Assembly (NCBI GenBank): GCA_965267405.1
Contig: OZ253954.1
Coordinates: forward strand, 1,488,001-1,552,000
Origin: JAPPOI01 sp028818055
GTDB taxonomy: Bacteria > Pseudomonadota > Alphaproteobacteria > Rhodobacterales > Rhodobacteraceae
Direction: 5' to 3'
Length of the DNA stretch: 64,000 bases
The notes beneath the pieces were generated by a model, which was not told where the DNA came from, ran no database searches, and saw only the letters and a list, made by a program, of their open reading frames with translations. Below are positions 52,416 to 60,090 of this stretch, one piece after another. The stretch's first letter is position 1. Each line of letters begins with the position of its first letter. The translations under genes and the position numbers were made by a program.

Positions 52416-53027
52416 TTAATGCGAAAAGATGTCGATTTCAGGCCAACCGGCCAAATCAAGCCGCGCACGTGTCGGAAGAAAATCAAATGCCGCTTGTGCC
52501 AAATCGGTGCGTCCTTCGCGTTCAAGCCGCTCATTCAGCTTTTCGCGAAGCGCATGCAGGTAGAGAACATCCGAAGCAGCATAATCCAACTGCGCGTCCG
52601 TCAAATCTGCCGCACCCCAGTCGCTCATCTGCTGAAGTTTCGAGATATCGACCTTCAGAAGCTCGTCCAACAAATTCTTCAGACCGTGCCGATCGGTGTA
52701 GGTGCGCACAAGCTTCGATGCGATCTTGGTGCAATAGACCGGGCCGGTGAGCGCACCAAAGGTGTGATACAGCGCCGCGATGTCGAACCGCCCGAAATGA
52801 AACAGCTTCAACACTTTCGGGTCTGTCAGCATCCGCTCAAGATTTGGTGCGGATGTCTGGCCTTTCTCGATCTGTACCAGATGGGCGTTGCCGTCGCCGG
52901 ATGACATTTGCACCAGACACAGCCGATCACGATGTGGGTTCAATCCCATCGTCTCGCAATCGATGGCGACCATATCACCCAGATCCAGATCATCGGGCAG
53001 ATCGCCCTTGTACAAAGTGTTTGTCAT
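52416..53027 (-). CDS. Ribonuclease D (DEDDy 3'-5' exonuclease)
   Basis: 203 residues, corresponding to the exonuclease domain alone without HRDC domains. The catalytic residues are D23 and E25 (AIDCET), D82 (HFGRFDIAAL), Y149 and D153 (QLDYAASDV), which is the DEDDy pattern. RNase D trims 3' ends of tRNA and other stable RNAs. It precedes lptC by 76 bp, a conserved neighbourhood in Rhodobacteraceae. The short form is usual there. Confidence 0.92.
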   Translation of the reverse strand: MTNTLYKGDLPDDLDLGDMVAIDCETMGLNPHRDRLCLVQMSSGDGNAHLVQIEKGQTSAPNLERMLTDPKVLKLFHFGRFDIAALYHTFGALTGPVYCTKIASKLVRTYTDRHGLKNLLDELLKVDISKLQQMSDWGAADLTDAQLDYAASDVLYLHALREKLNERLEREGRTDLAQAAFDFLPTRARLDLAGWPEIDIFSH

Positions 53028-53028
53028 T

Positions 53029-53346
53029 TCAGTCGAGGCCTCGCGTCCTCAAAAACAGATACAGCGGCAGTCCACAGCTGACACCAATGCACCACGTTGC
53101 CGGAATGCCCAATAGAGCCAGCCAATTCTTTCGAACCCACGTTTCTGCCACGATCCAAAGCGTCAAAGCAATCGCCGCAATCGTCAGGTCCCAGGTTAGG
53201 CCTGTGGTTGATGCATTTACGTACCAGGCGTCGATCAGGCCGGACAGTCCAGTCCCGGTTTCACGCATATAGGTTACGAAATAGTACATCGGATGGATGG
53301 CACCCCAAATGGCAAGGCCAAGGTAAAGTGCACGCAGTGGCGACAT
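53029..53346 (-). CDS. DUF2834 membrane protein
   Basis: 105 residues with three hydrophobic helices (about 5-25, 48-68, 78-98). LYLGLAIWGAIHPMYYFV and WYVNASTTGLTWDLTIAAIA are typical of DUF2834 proteins of unknown function. It overlaps the upstream tiny lipoprotein gene by one base and is followed by the RNase D gene after one base, so it is part of a compact transcription unit. Confidence 0.85.
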   Translation of the reverse strand: MSPLRALYLGLAIWGAIHPMYYFVTYMRETGTGLSGLIDAWYVNASTTGLTWDLTIAAIALTLWIVAETWVRKNWLALLGIPATWCIGVSCGLPLYLFLRTRGLD

Positions 53347-53474
53347 CAGTTGGCCTTTGCGATCCCGATGCGCGCTTCGCCCGACACCGTTATCCCGCCC
53401 TCAACCGGTTTAGGTTCCCCGTCAGAGCCGCAGGCGGCAAGTGCGATCAAGGTCAGAAATGCAAGCCGTCTCAT
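53346..53474 (-). CDS. 42-residue lipoprotein
   Basis: A short gene: hydrophobic signal with lipobox LAAC (C15) and a mature tail of 28 residues containing GITVSGEARIGIA. The stop (TGATG) overlaps the DUF2834 start by one base, and the start overlaps the upstream lipoprotein stop (ATGA). Tight overlaps on both sides and the clean lipobox make it likely to be real. Function unknown. Mature parts this short are hard to find by homology. Confidence 0.75.
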   Translation of the reverse strand: MRRLAFLTLIALAACGSDGEPKPVEGGITVSGEARIGIAKAN

Positions 53475-53623
53475 CCGCTCACCGATACTTTCACATCGCC
53501 AACATCACCAGAAACGGTGGGTGAAACACTGACGCCGCTCCCTGAAAATGTTGCTCCGATGCCAAGTTGCGGGTTTTCACACGCGGCCACTGTCAAAACG
53601 GCCAAAAGCGCAATCCACTTCAT
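53471..53623 (-). CDS. 50-residue lipoprotein
   Basis: Lipobox VAAC (C15) after a short signal sequence; the mature 36 residues are rich in Gly, Ser and Val (GIGATFSGSGVSVSPTVSG). GGAGG precedes the ATG by nine bases. It lies 4 bp after argH and overlaps the next small lipoprotein by ATGA. The two small proteins share a VSG-rich tail style and lipobox position, so they may be duplicates. Function unknown. Confidence 0.75.
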   Translation of the reverse strand: MKWIALLAVLTVAACENPQLGIGATFSGSGVSVSPTVSGDVGDVKVSVSG

Positions 53624-53627
53624 GAAG

Positions 53628-55019
53628 TCAGTCCTCCAGTTGCGTTTTCCAGCGCGCAATCTGAGCCCGCACCTGATCGGGCGCCGTACCACCGTATGAT
53701 GTGCGGCTCCGGACCGAGTTGTCCACTCCCAGCACGTCAAATACCCCATCCGTGATCGCATCGTGAGCGGATTTCATCTCGTCCAGCGACAACTCGGGCA
53801 AATCGCAACCTTTGTCCTCGGCCAGAGCCACCAAACGCCCTGTTACGTGGTGCGCGTCGCGGAAAGGCAAGCCCGCTTCCCGCACCAGCCAATCTGCCAG
53901 ATCGGTCGCGGTGGAAAATCCGGACGACGCGGCAGAACGTAACGCGTCGGGGTTGGCCGACATGTCGCCGACCATGCCTTCCATCGCAGCTAGGGCCAGC
54001 ATCAGGTTATCGGCTGCATCAAAGACCTGTTCCTTGTCTTCCTGCATGTCCTTTGAGTAGGTCAAAGGAAGCCCCTTCATCACCGTGAACAGACCGACCG
54101 TGGCACCAAGAATCCGCCCGATTTTGGCGCGCACCAGCTCCGCCGCATCCGGGTTCTTCTTCTGCGGCATGATGGAAGAGCCGGTAGAAAACCGATCCGA
54201 CATCGCGACGAACCGAAATTGAGCGGATGACCAGATCACCAATTCTTCAGCAAGCCGGCTCAAGTGCATCGCACAAATGGATGCGGCTGCGAGAAACTCC
54301 AAAGCAAAATCACGATCGGCAACTGCATCCAGCGAATTTGCTGATGGTCGGTCAAACCCAAGCTCTTTGGCAGTCATGTTCCGATCAATTGGAAACGATG
54401 TCCCCGCCAAAGCGGCCGCGCCAAGTGGCGATTCATTCATCCGAGCGCGCGCGTCAGCAAATCTGCTGGCATCACGCCCCAACATCTCGACATACGCCAT
54501 CATGTGATGGCCCCAGGTTACCGGCTGGGCAGTTTGCAAGTGTGTGAACCCCGGCATCACCCAGTCCGCGCCGGTTTCGGCCTGCGCCAAAAGGGCTTTT
54601 TGAAGGGCAGCGATGCCGTTTGAAGCAACGTCGCATTGATCGCGGACCCACATGCGAAAATCCAATGCCACCTGGTCATTTCGGCTCCGCGCCGTGTGCA
54701 GGCGACCGGCTGGTTCACCAATCAGCTCTTTCAAACGCGATTCCACGTTCATGTGGATGTCTTCCAACGCCGTCGAGAACTGGAATGTTCCTGCTTCAAT
54801 TTCTGACAAGACTGTGAGCAGGCCTTCCCGGATCGCCTCGGCATCGCTAGCTTCTATGATGCCTGTGGCCGCAAGCATGGCGGCGTGGGCGCGCGAGCCC
54901 TCGATATCTTGGGCGGCAAGGCGCTGGTCGAACCCGATCGAGGCATTGATAGCCTCCATGATCGCGTCCGGACCGGCGGCGAACCGGCCACCCCACATCG
55001 AATTTGCGCTGTCAGTCAT
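53628..55019 (-). CDS. argH: Argininosuccinate lyase
   Basis: Splits argininosuccinate to arginine and fumarate, the last step of arginine synthesis. The 463-residue enzyme begins MWGGRFAAGPDAIMEAINAS, has HTARSRNDQVALDFRMWVRD (substrate site) and the signature GSSIMPQKKNPD near residue 277. The ATG at 55019 has AAGGA seven bases upstream. It is divergent from tlpA with only 23 bp between start codons, so each gene's promoter must lie within the other gene. Confidence 0.95.
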   Translation of the reverse strand: MTDSANSMWGGRFAAGPDAIMEAINASIGFDQRLAAQDIEGSRAHAAMLAATGIIEASDAEAIREGLLTVLSEIEAGTFQFSTALEDIHMNVESRLKELIGEPAGRLHTARSRNDQVALDFRMWVRDQCDVASNGIAALQKALLAQAETGADWVMPGFTHLQTAQPVTWGHHMMAYVEMLGRDASRFADARARMNESPLGAAALAGTSFPIDRNMTAKELGFDRPSANSLDAVADRDFALEFLAAASICAMHLSRLAEELVIWSSAQFRFVAMSDRFSTGSSIMPQKKNPDAAELVRAKIGRILGATVGLFTVMKGLPLTYSKDMQEDKEQVFDAADNLMLALAAMEGMVGDMSANPDALRSAASSGFSTATDLADWLVREAGLPFRDAHHVTGRLVALAEDKGCDLPELSLDEMKSAHDAITDGVFDVLGVDNSVRSRTSYGGTAPDQVRAQIARWKTQLED

Positions 55020-55042
55020 GAATACGTCCTTCGGAGGAAGAC

Positions 55043-55600
55043 ATGCGTTTGTTTCTCGCCGTCCTCTACACGGCCCTCGCGCTTGGTGCAAATGCGGCGC
55101 ACGCTGATATCGCAAAGGCCGAAAGTCTGCGCGAAGGCACCATGAAGAAACTCATCTTCAGCGAGGCACAACCGGTTTCAGACAAGACATTCACCGATCC
55201 CGGCGGTTCGGAAATGACGCTGGCTGACTTTCAGGGCAAATATGTCGTTGTGAATTTTTGGGCGACATGGTGCGCACCATGCCGCAAAGAAATGCCCCAG
55301 TTGTCCGAGCTTCAGGCCGAGTTTGGCGGAGACACCTTCGAAATCGTGACTATTGCGACCGGCCGAAACCCGCTTCCAGCCATTGATCGTTTCTTTGACG
55401 AGATCGGGGTCGAAAACTTGCCAAAGTATCTGGACCCAAGTTCTGCTTTGGCACGCGACATGGGCGTACTTGGTCTTCCGATCACGGTGATCCTGAATCC
55501 CGAAGGCCAGGAAATTGCACGGATGCGTGGCGATGCCGAATGGAATTCGGACAGTGCAAAAGCCATTGTCGCAGCGTTAATCGCGCCAGCAGACAGCTGA
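55043..55600 (+). CDS. TlpA-like thioredoxin-fold protein, exported
   Basis: 185 residues with a signal peptide (cleavage near AHA) and a thioredoxin domain containing NFWATWCAPCRKEMPQL, with C77 and C80 as redox cysteines, and the cis-proline in GLPITVILN. TlpA/ResA-like proteins reduce cysteines of apo-cytochromes c or other periplasmic thiols. GGAGGAAG precedes the ATG. It stands divergent from argH, an arrangement conserved in the group. Confidence 0.88.
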   Translation: MRLFLAVLYTALALGANAAHADIAKAESLREGTMKKLIFSEAQPVSDKTFTDPGGSEMTLADFQGKYVVVNFWATWCAPCRKEMPQLSELQAEFGGDTFEIVTIATGRNPLPAIDRFFDEIGVENLPKYLDPSSALARDMGVLGLPITVILNPEGQEIARMRGDAEWNSDSAKAIVAALIAPADS

Positions 55601-55677
55601 CGAATAACTCTTAAACATAGCTTGCTCCATGATTGGCCATCCGCTTTAAGACTATGAGTTTAAGGTGAGGCGCGACA

Positions 55678-58464
55678 ATGTCGCAAAATAAAGGCCGCGT
55701 AACCGCCGTTTTGGGGCCGACCAATACCGGCAAAACGCATTATGCGATCGAGCGGATGCTGGCCTATCGCACTGGTGTCATTGGCCTTCCCCTTCGATTA
55801 CTTGCCCGCGAAGTCTATGACCGCATTGTCGAAATGCGCGGACCATCGGTCGTCGCTCTCGTCACTGGCGAAGAACGCATTGTGCCGCCTCGCACCCAGT
55901 ATTGGGTCTGTACCACTGAAGCGATGCCAGAAGGTCTTGGCGCAGATTTCGTTGCCGTCGATGAAATCCAACTCTGCGCTGATCCCGAGCGTGGGCACGT
56001 CTTTACCGAACGCTTGCTCGGTGCCCGCGGTCAGCACGAAACGCTTTTTCTCGGCGCTGATACAATGCGTCCTGCAATTGCGGCGCAGGTGCCGAACGCG
56101 CAGTTCTTATATCGGGAACGATTTTCAGAGCTGTCCTATACCGGCTCCAAGAAAATCAGCCGTATGCCGGCACGTGCGGCCATCGTCGGGTTCTCGGTCG
56201 AAAACGTATATGCCATTGCCGAACTGATCCGCCGACAGAAAGGCGGCGCGGCCGTGGTCATGGGCGCACTTAGCCCACGAACACGGAACGCGCAGGTCGA
56301 CATGTATCAGAACGGCGATGTCGACTATCTGGTCGCCACGGATGCAATCGGGATGGGGTTGAACCTCGATATCACCCACGTCGCGTTCTCGGGGCTCCGT
56401 AAGTTTGATGGCCGCCGCATGCGCGAATTGCAGCCAAACGAATTGGCACAAATCGCAGGCCGTGCCGGTCGTTACAAAACCGACGGAACATTCGGTGTCA
56501 CAGGCGAGGCGCACCCGTTGGATGACGAAGTTGTCGAGTCCATAACTTCGCATCGTTTCACCCCGATCAAGAAGCTGCAGTGGCGAAACTCGTCCCTCGA
56601 ATTCGGCTCGCTCGATCGGCTGATCACCAGTTTAGAGCGTGCGCCCGAAGACACATGGCATGCCCGTGCTCGCGAAGCCGATGATCTGGCAGTCTTGAAA
56701 TCACTTTCGGAAGTGACCGAGGTGAAAGCGCGGGCAACCGACGGTGCAGCGATCCGGCTTCTTTGGGATGTGTGCCGCATACCGGATTTTCGCGGTATCA
56801 GCCCGCAAGAACACGCCGACTTGCTGGAACGCATTTTCTGCGATTTGCACCAGTTCGGAGAGGTTTCGGAAGATTGGCTCGCGGGGCAAGTTCAGCGCAT
56901 TGACCGGGTCGATGGCGACATTGATGCGCTGTCAAAACGGCTCGCTTACGTGCGCACATGGACTTATGTCGCGCAACGCAAAGGGTGGTGCCGTGATGAA
57001 AGTCATTGGCGTGACACGACTCGCGCGGTAGAAGACCGCCTGTCAGATGCACTTCACGAGCGTTTGACCCAAAGATTCGTCGACCGGCGGACAAGCGTCT
57101 TGCTTCGCCGGTTGAAGCAAAAGGAGGGCCTGGTGGCCGAAGTAAATGATAAGGGTGAGGTGACCGTCGAAGGACAATTCGTCGGTCGTCTGGAGGGGTT
57201 CCGGTTTCACCAGGATGCATCCGCCACTGGCGATGAAGCCAAAACTGTGCGTGCGGCAGCTATTCAGGCGCTTGCGCCCGAATTCAATTTGCGCGCTGAC
57301 CGCTTTTACAACGCACCTGACACTGAAATGGATTTCACCGAACAGGGTGGCCTGATGTGGGGTGAACACGCCGTCGGCAAGCTTGTCGCTGGCGATGATC
57401 CTTTGAAACCTCGCGTTAAAGCCTTTGCTGACGACGAAGCCGGAGCAGACGTCATTGAAAAAATCGAACGGCGTCTCCAGCATTTTATTGATCGTCGCGT
57501 TGCTGCGCTGTTTGAGCCTCTCTTCAACATCCAAAGGGATGAAGCCCTCACGGGATTGGCGCGGGGTTTCGGTTTCCGCTTGATCGAAGGATATGGTGTT
57601 CTCGATCGTCGTGACGTCGCGGACGATGTCAAAGCACTTGATCAGGATGCGCGCGGCCTGTTGCGTAAGCACGGTGTTCGGTTCGGTCAGTTTACGATCT
57701 TTGCTCCGCTTCTTTTGAAACCTGCACCAACACGTCTGCGACTGGTTCTTTGGGCATTGTCGAAAGACTTGGATACGTTCCCCGAAAGCCCGCCGCCTGG
57801 ATTGGTGACTGTTCCCAAGCCCGATGGCTCGGACGAGGCCGCCGTTTTGATGTCGGGTTACAAACCCGCCGGAGAGCGTGCCATTCGGATCGACATGCTG
57901 GAACGCCTTGCCGATATGCTGCGCAAAGAAGACAGCCGTGGTGGGTTTGAAGCCAACCCGGATATGCTATCGATCACCGGCATGACGCTCGAAATGTTCG
58001 CCGACTTGATGCAAGGGCTTGGCTACAAGGCTGTTCGCGGTGAGCGCGACAAACCCGTGGTCCAAGCCGAGGTTGCGGCAGCGCCAGAAGATGCCACTGC
58101 GACAGAGAGCGAAGAGGCGGAGAAACAGCCTGCTCCAGAAGAAGAACAGCCGGTTGCTGAAGCACCAGCTGAGCCTGCAGAGCCAGTAGCCACCGACAGC
58201 GAAGGCACCGAGCCTGAAGCTCCTGAGGATCGGATCGAGGTGTTCTACACCTTCACGTGGGGTGGACAACGCCGTCCACCCAGACGTGATGGTGCGCAGC
58301 CAAAGGGCAAGAAGGGCGGCAAGCCGAAAGGCAAGGGCAAGCCCAGAGGCGACGGTGCCGGACGTGCTCGGAACTTCGAGTCGCGGCCACCGAAAAAAGA
58401 CCGCATCGACCCCGACAACCCGTTTGCACAAGCGCTCATGGGCTTGAAGGGCAAAGACACCTGA
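55678..58464 (+). CDS. SUV3-like DExH-box RNA helicase
   Basis: 928 residues. Helicase motifs: Walker A GPTNTGKTHYAIERM (13-27), motif II VDEIQL (about 98), motif III-like FLGAD, and the C-terminal block DAIGMGLNLDITHVAFSG with IAGRAGRY (about 260-268). This is the SUV3/MgpA type that in mitochondria works with exonucleases in RNA turnover. The end (about 790-928) is an acidic low-complexity part followed by a Lys/Arg/Gly-rich stretch, perhaps an RNA-binding tail. The stop overlaps a CTG-initiated S4 gene. Confidence 0.88.
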   Translation: MSQNKGRVTAVLGPTNTGKTHYAIERMLAYRTGVIGLPLRLLAREVYDRIVEMRGPSVVALVTGEERIVPPRTQYWVCTTEAMPEGLGADFVAVDEIQLCADPERGHVFTERLLGARGQHETLFLGADTMRPAIAAQVPNAQFLYRERFSELSYTGSKKISRMPARAAIVGFSVENVYAIAELIRRQKGGAAVVMGALSPRTRNAQVDMYQNGDVDYLVATDAIGMGLNLDITHVAFSGLRKFDGRRMRELQPNELAQIAGRAGRYKTDGTFGVTGEAHPLDDEVVESITSHRFTPIKKLQWRNSSLEFGSLDRLITSLERAPEDTWHARAREADDLAVLKSLSEVTEVKARATDGAAIRLLWDVCRIPDFRGISPQEHADLLERIFCDLHQFGEVSEDWLAGQVQRIDRVDGDIDALSKRLAYVRTWTYVAQRKGWCRDESHWRDTTRAVEDRLSDALHERLTQRFVDRRTSVLLRRLKQKEGLVAEVNDKGEVTVEGQFVGRLEGFRFHQDASATGDEAKTVRAAAIQALAPEFNLRADRFYNAPDTEMDFTEQGGLMWGEHAVGKLVAGDDPLKPRVKAFADDEAGADVIEKIERRLQHFIDRRVAALFEPLFNIQRDEALTGLARGFGFRLIEGYGVLDRRDVADDVKALDQDARGLLRKHGVRFGQFTIFAPLLLKPAPTRLRLVLWALSKDLDTFPESPPPGLVTVPKPDGSDEAAVLMSGYKPAGERAIRIDMLERLADMLRKEDSRGGFEANPDMLSITGMTLEMFADLMQGLGYKAVRGERDKPVVQAEVAAAPEDATATESEEAEKQPAPEEEQPVAEAPAEPAEPVATDSEGTEPEAPEDRIEVFYTFTWGGQRRPPRRDGAQPKGKKGGKPKGKGKPRGDGAGRARNFESRPPKKDRIDPDNPFAQALMGLKGKDT

Positions 58465-58838
58465 GTGACCAACCCGCAGAAACGCAGCGTCTGGATCAGT
58501 GGCTGTGGCATGCGCGCTTTTTCAAGACGCGCAGTCTTGCGACGAAACTGGTCTCGGGCGGTCATGTGCGTGTCGACGGACAGCGCGTGTCAAAACCGGC
58601 CTTTTCGCTGCGCGCCGGTCAAACACTGACGTTTCCACAAGCGCGTCAAATCAGGGTGATTGAAGTCATTGCCTTGGCAACACGCAGGGGACCGGCGCCT
58701 GAGGCGCAGGCGCTGTACATCGATCACACGCCCAAGCGGGATCCTGTTCCTCGAAATCCACGGTTTGAAGGAAAAGGTCGGCCAAGTAAGAAAGATCGTC
58801 GCAATGCACGTCTTTCCGGCCTGGACCCGCTTGAATGA
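58461..58838 (+). CDS. S4-domain RNA-binding protein (Hsp15-like), apparent CTG start
   Basis: 125 residues if translation begins at CTG 58461 (LSDQPAETQRLDQWLWHARF). The S4 domain runs through FFKTRSLATKLVSGGHVRVDGQRVSK; a basic tail follows (EGKGRPSKKDRRNAR). The next standard start in frame, GTG at 58563 area, would cut the S4 domain in half, and there is none upstream for a long way. CTG overlaps the helicase stop as CTGA, just like ATGA junctions elsewhere here. Hsp15 relatives bind stalled 50S-peptidyl-tRNA complexes; role here unproven. Confidence 0.78.
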   Translation: MSDQPAETQRLDQWLWHARFFKTRSLATKLVSGGHVRVDGQRVSKPAFSLRAGQTLTFPQARQIRVIEVIALATRRGPAPEAQALYIDHTPKRDPVPRNPRFEGKGRPSKKDRRNARLSGLDPLE

Positions 58839-58893
58839 AACGATTGGCTGAGATACGCAGCCTCGGTCGCGCTGCGAAGAGAAGAGGCATCAC

Positions 58894-59229
58894 ATGACGT
58901 ATATCGTCAACGACAGTTGTATCGCCTGCAAGTACACCGACTGCGTCGAGGTGTGCCCGGTCGATTGCTTTTACGAAGGCGAGAACATGCTGGTCATCCA
59001 CCCGGATGAGTGCATCGACTGTGGTGTGTGCGAACCTGAATGCCCGGCAGATGCCATTCGGCCAGATACCGAGCCCGACATGGAAAAGTGGGTCGAATTC
59101 AACCGCAAGTACTCCGAGCTGTGGCCGGTCATCATCACAAAGAAAGATCCTCTGCCGAATGCCGACGAAATGGACGGCAAAGAGGGCAAGATGGAGCTGT
59201 TTTCGGAAGAACCAGGCGAGGGCGGTTAG
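58894..59229 (+). CDS. fdxA: 7Fe ferredoxin FdxA
   Basis: 111-residue seven-iron ferredoxin with one [3Fe-4S] and one [4Fe-4S] cluster. Cysteine motifs CIACKYTDCVEVCPVDCFYEG and CIDCGVCEPECPADAI supply the ligands; the C-terminal extension is typical of this type. It is an electron carrier; partners are unknown. In alphaproteobacteria it is often between the S4/helicase genes and carD, as here, 55 bp after the S4 gene. Confidence 0.93.
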   Translation: MTYIVNDSCIACKYTDCVEVCPVDCFYEGENMLVIHPDECIDCGVCEPECPADAIRPDTEPDMEKWVEFNRKYSELWPVIITKKDPLPNADEMDGKEGKMELFSEEPGEGG

Positions 59230-59528
59230 CACCTGGTTCCGAATCGGGCGGATGCGCTGCCCTGAAAATGCCAAAAAATGACGCTACGTCAGAGCAAACG
59301 GCAAAGCTGAATCATTGGGATTTTTGATCAAATTTGCCGCACGACTTGGAAATTGGCCGCTTTTTTGCTATATTTCCATGACATATAACTGCAAACCGAC
59401 GGCGTTGGGACAGCGCCGTGCGCACACAGCGTCAACGACAGGGATGACAGACGACGGGGAGATGGAACATGTTCCCGCCGGTGTTCTTGTCGATTGGTGG
59501 TTTGGGGGCTGAAAAGGAAGATGTTTGT
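59230..59528. other. 299-bp carD leader region
   Basis: Between fdxA and carD there is no gene. It contains the promoter at 59346-59374 and, in the predicted 5' UTR of about 150 nt, a small hairpin ACGGCG (59399-59404) / CGCCGT (59414-59419). The in-frame sequence just upstream of the carD ATG is open but does not look conserved. Confidence 0.5.
59346..59374 (+). promoter_or_regulatory. Sigma-70-type promoter of carD
   Basis: TTGGAA (59346-59351) and TATATT (59369-59374) with exactly 17 bases between, which include a T6 tract. One of the best promoter matches in the window. Confidence 0.65.
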
Positions 59529-60038
59529 ATGAGCAAACCAAAGAAGATGGAATTCCGTCCAAATGACTTCGTGGTCTATCCCGCCCACGGTGTTGGACAG
59601 ATTGTATCGATCGAAGAACAAGAGATTGCCGGGCTCACACTCGAGCTTTTCGTGATCTCGTTCGAGAAAGACAAAATGACCCTTCGCGTGCCTACCAATA
59701 AGGCCGCTGATGTTGGGATGCGGACGCTATCGTCACCAGACGTCGTATCGAAGGCGATGACGACGCTGAAAGGCAAAGCCCGCGTCAAGAAAGCGATGTG
59801 GTCACGTCGCGCCCAGGAATACGAGCAAAAGATCAATTCAGGTGATCTGATTGCAATTGCTGAGGTCGTGCGCGACCTGCACCGCGCGGACGACCAGCGC
59901 GAGCAAAGCTATTCCGAACGTCAGCTTTATGAAGCTGCGCTAGAGCGTCTGACCCGCGAAGTCGCGGCCGTCAGCGGCTCGGATGAAAGCGAAGCTCAGA
60001 AAGAAGTAGGTGATGTTCTGATCAGCCGCGCGGCTTGA
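59529..60038 (+). CDS. carD: CarD family transcriptional regulator
   Basis: Binds RNA polymerase beta subunit and stabilises open complexes at many promoters. The 169-residue protein has the RNAP-interaction domain (FRPNDFVVYPAHGVGQIVSIEEQE, about 9-70) and a helical DNA-binding part (WSRRAQEYEQKINSGDLIAIAEVVRDL). ATG at 59529 has AAGGAAG seven bases upstream; an upstream in-frame ATG at 59469 adds residues not seen in relatives. Carries its own promoter at 59346 and terminator at 60061. Confidence 0.93.
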   Translation: MSKPKKMEFRPNDFVVYPAHGVGQIVSIEEQEIAGLTLELFVISFEKDKMTLRVPTNKAADVGMRTLSSPDVVSKAMTTLKGKARVKKAMWSRRAQEYEQKINSGDLIAIAEVVRDLHRADDQREQSYSERQLYEAALERLTREVAAVSGSDESEAQKEVGDVLISRAA

Positions 60039-60060
60039 TTATCAGAACATCGGGGATGAG

Positions 60061-60087
60061 AGGCGGCCCAAGGGCCGCCTTTTCTTT
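60061..60087 (+). terminator. Intrinsic terminator of carD
   Basis: AGGCGGCCC-AA-GGGCCGCCT followed by TTTTCTTTT; the stem is 9 bp with a tight loop. It lies between the convergent carD and gltB genes. Confidence 0.85.
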
Positions 60088-60090
60088 TGG

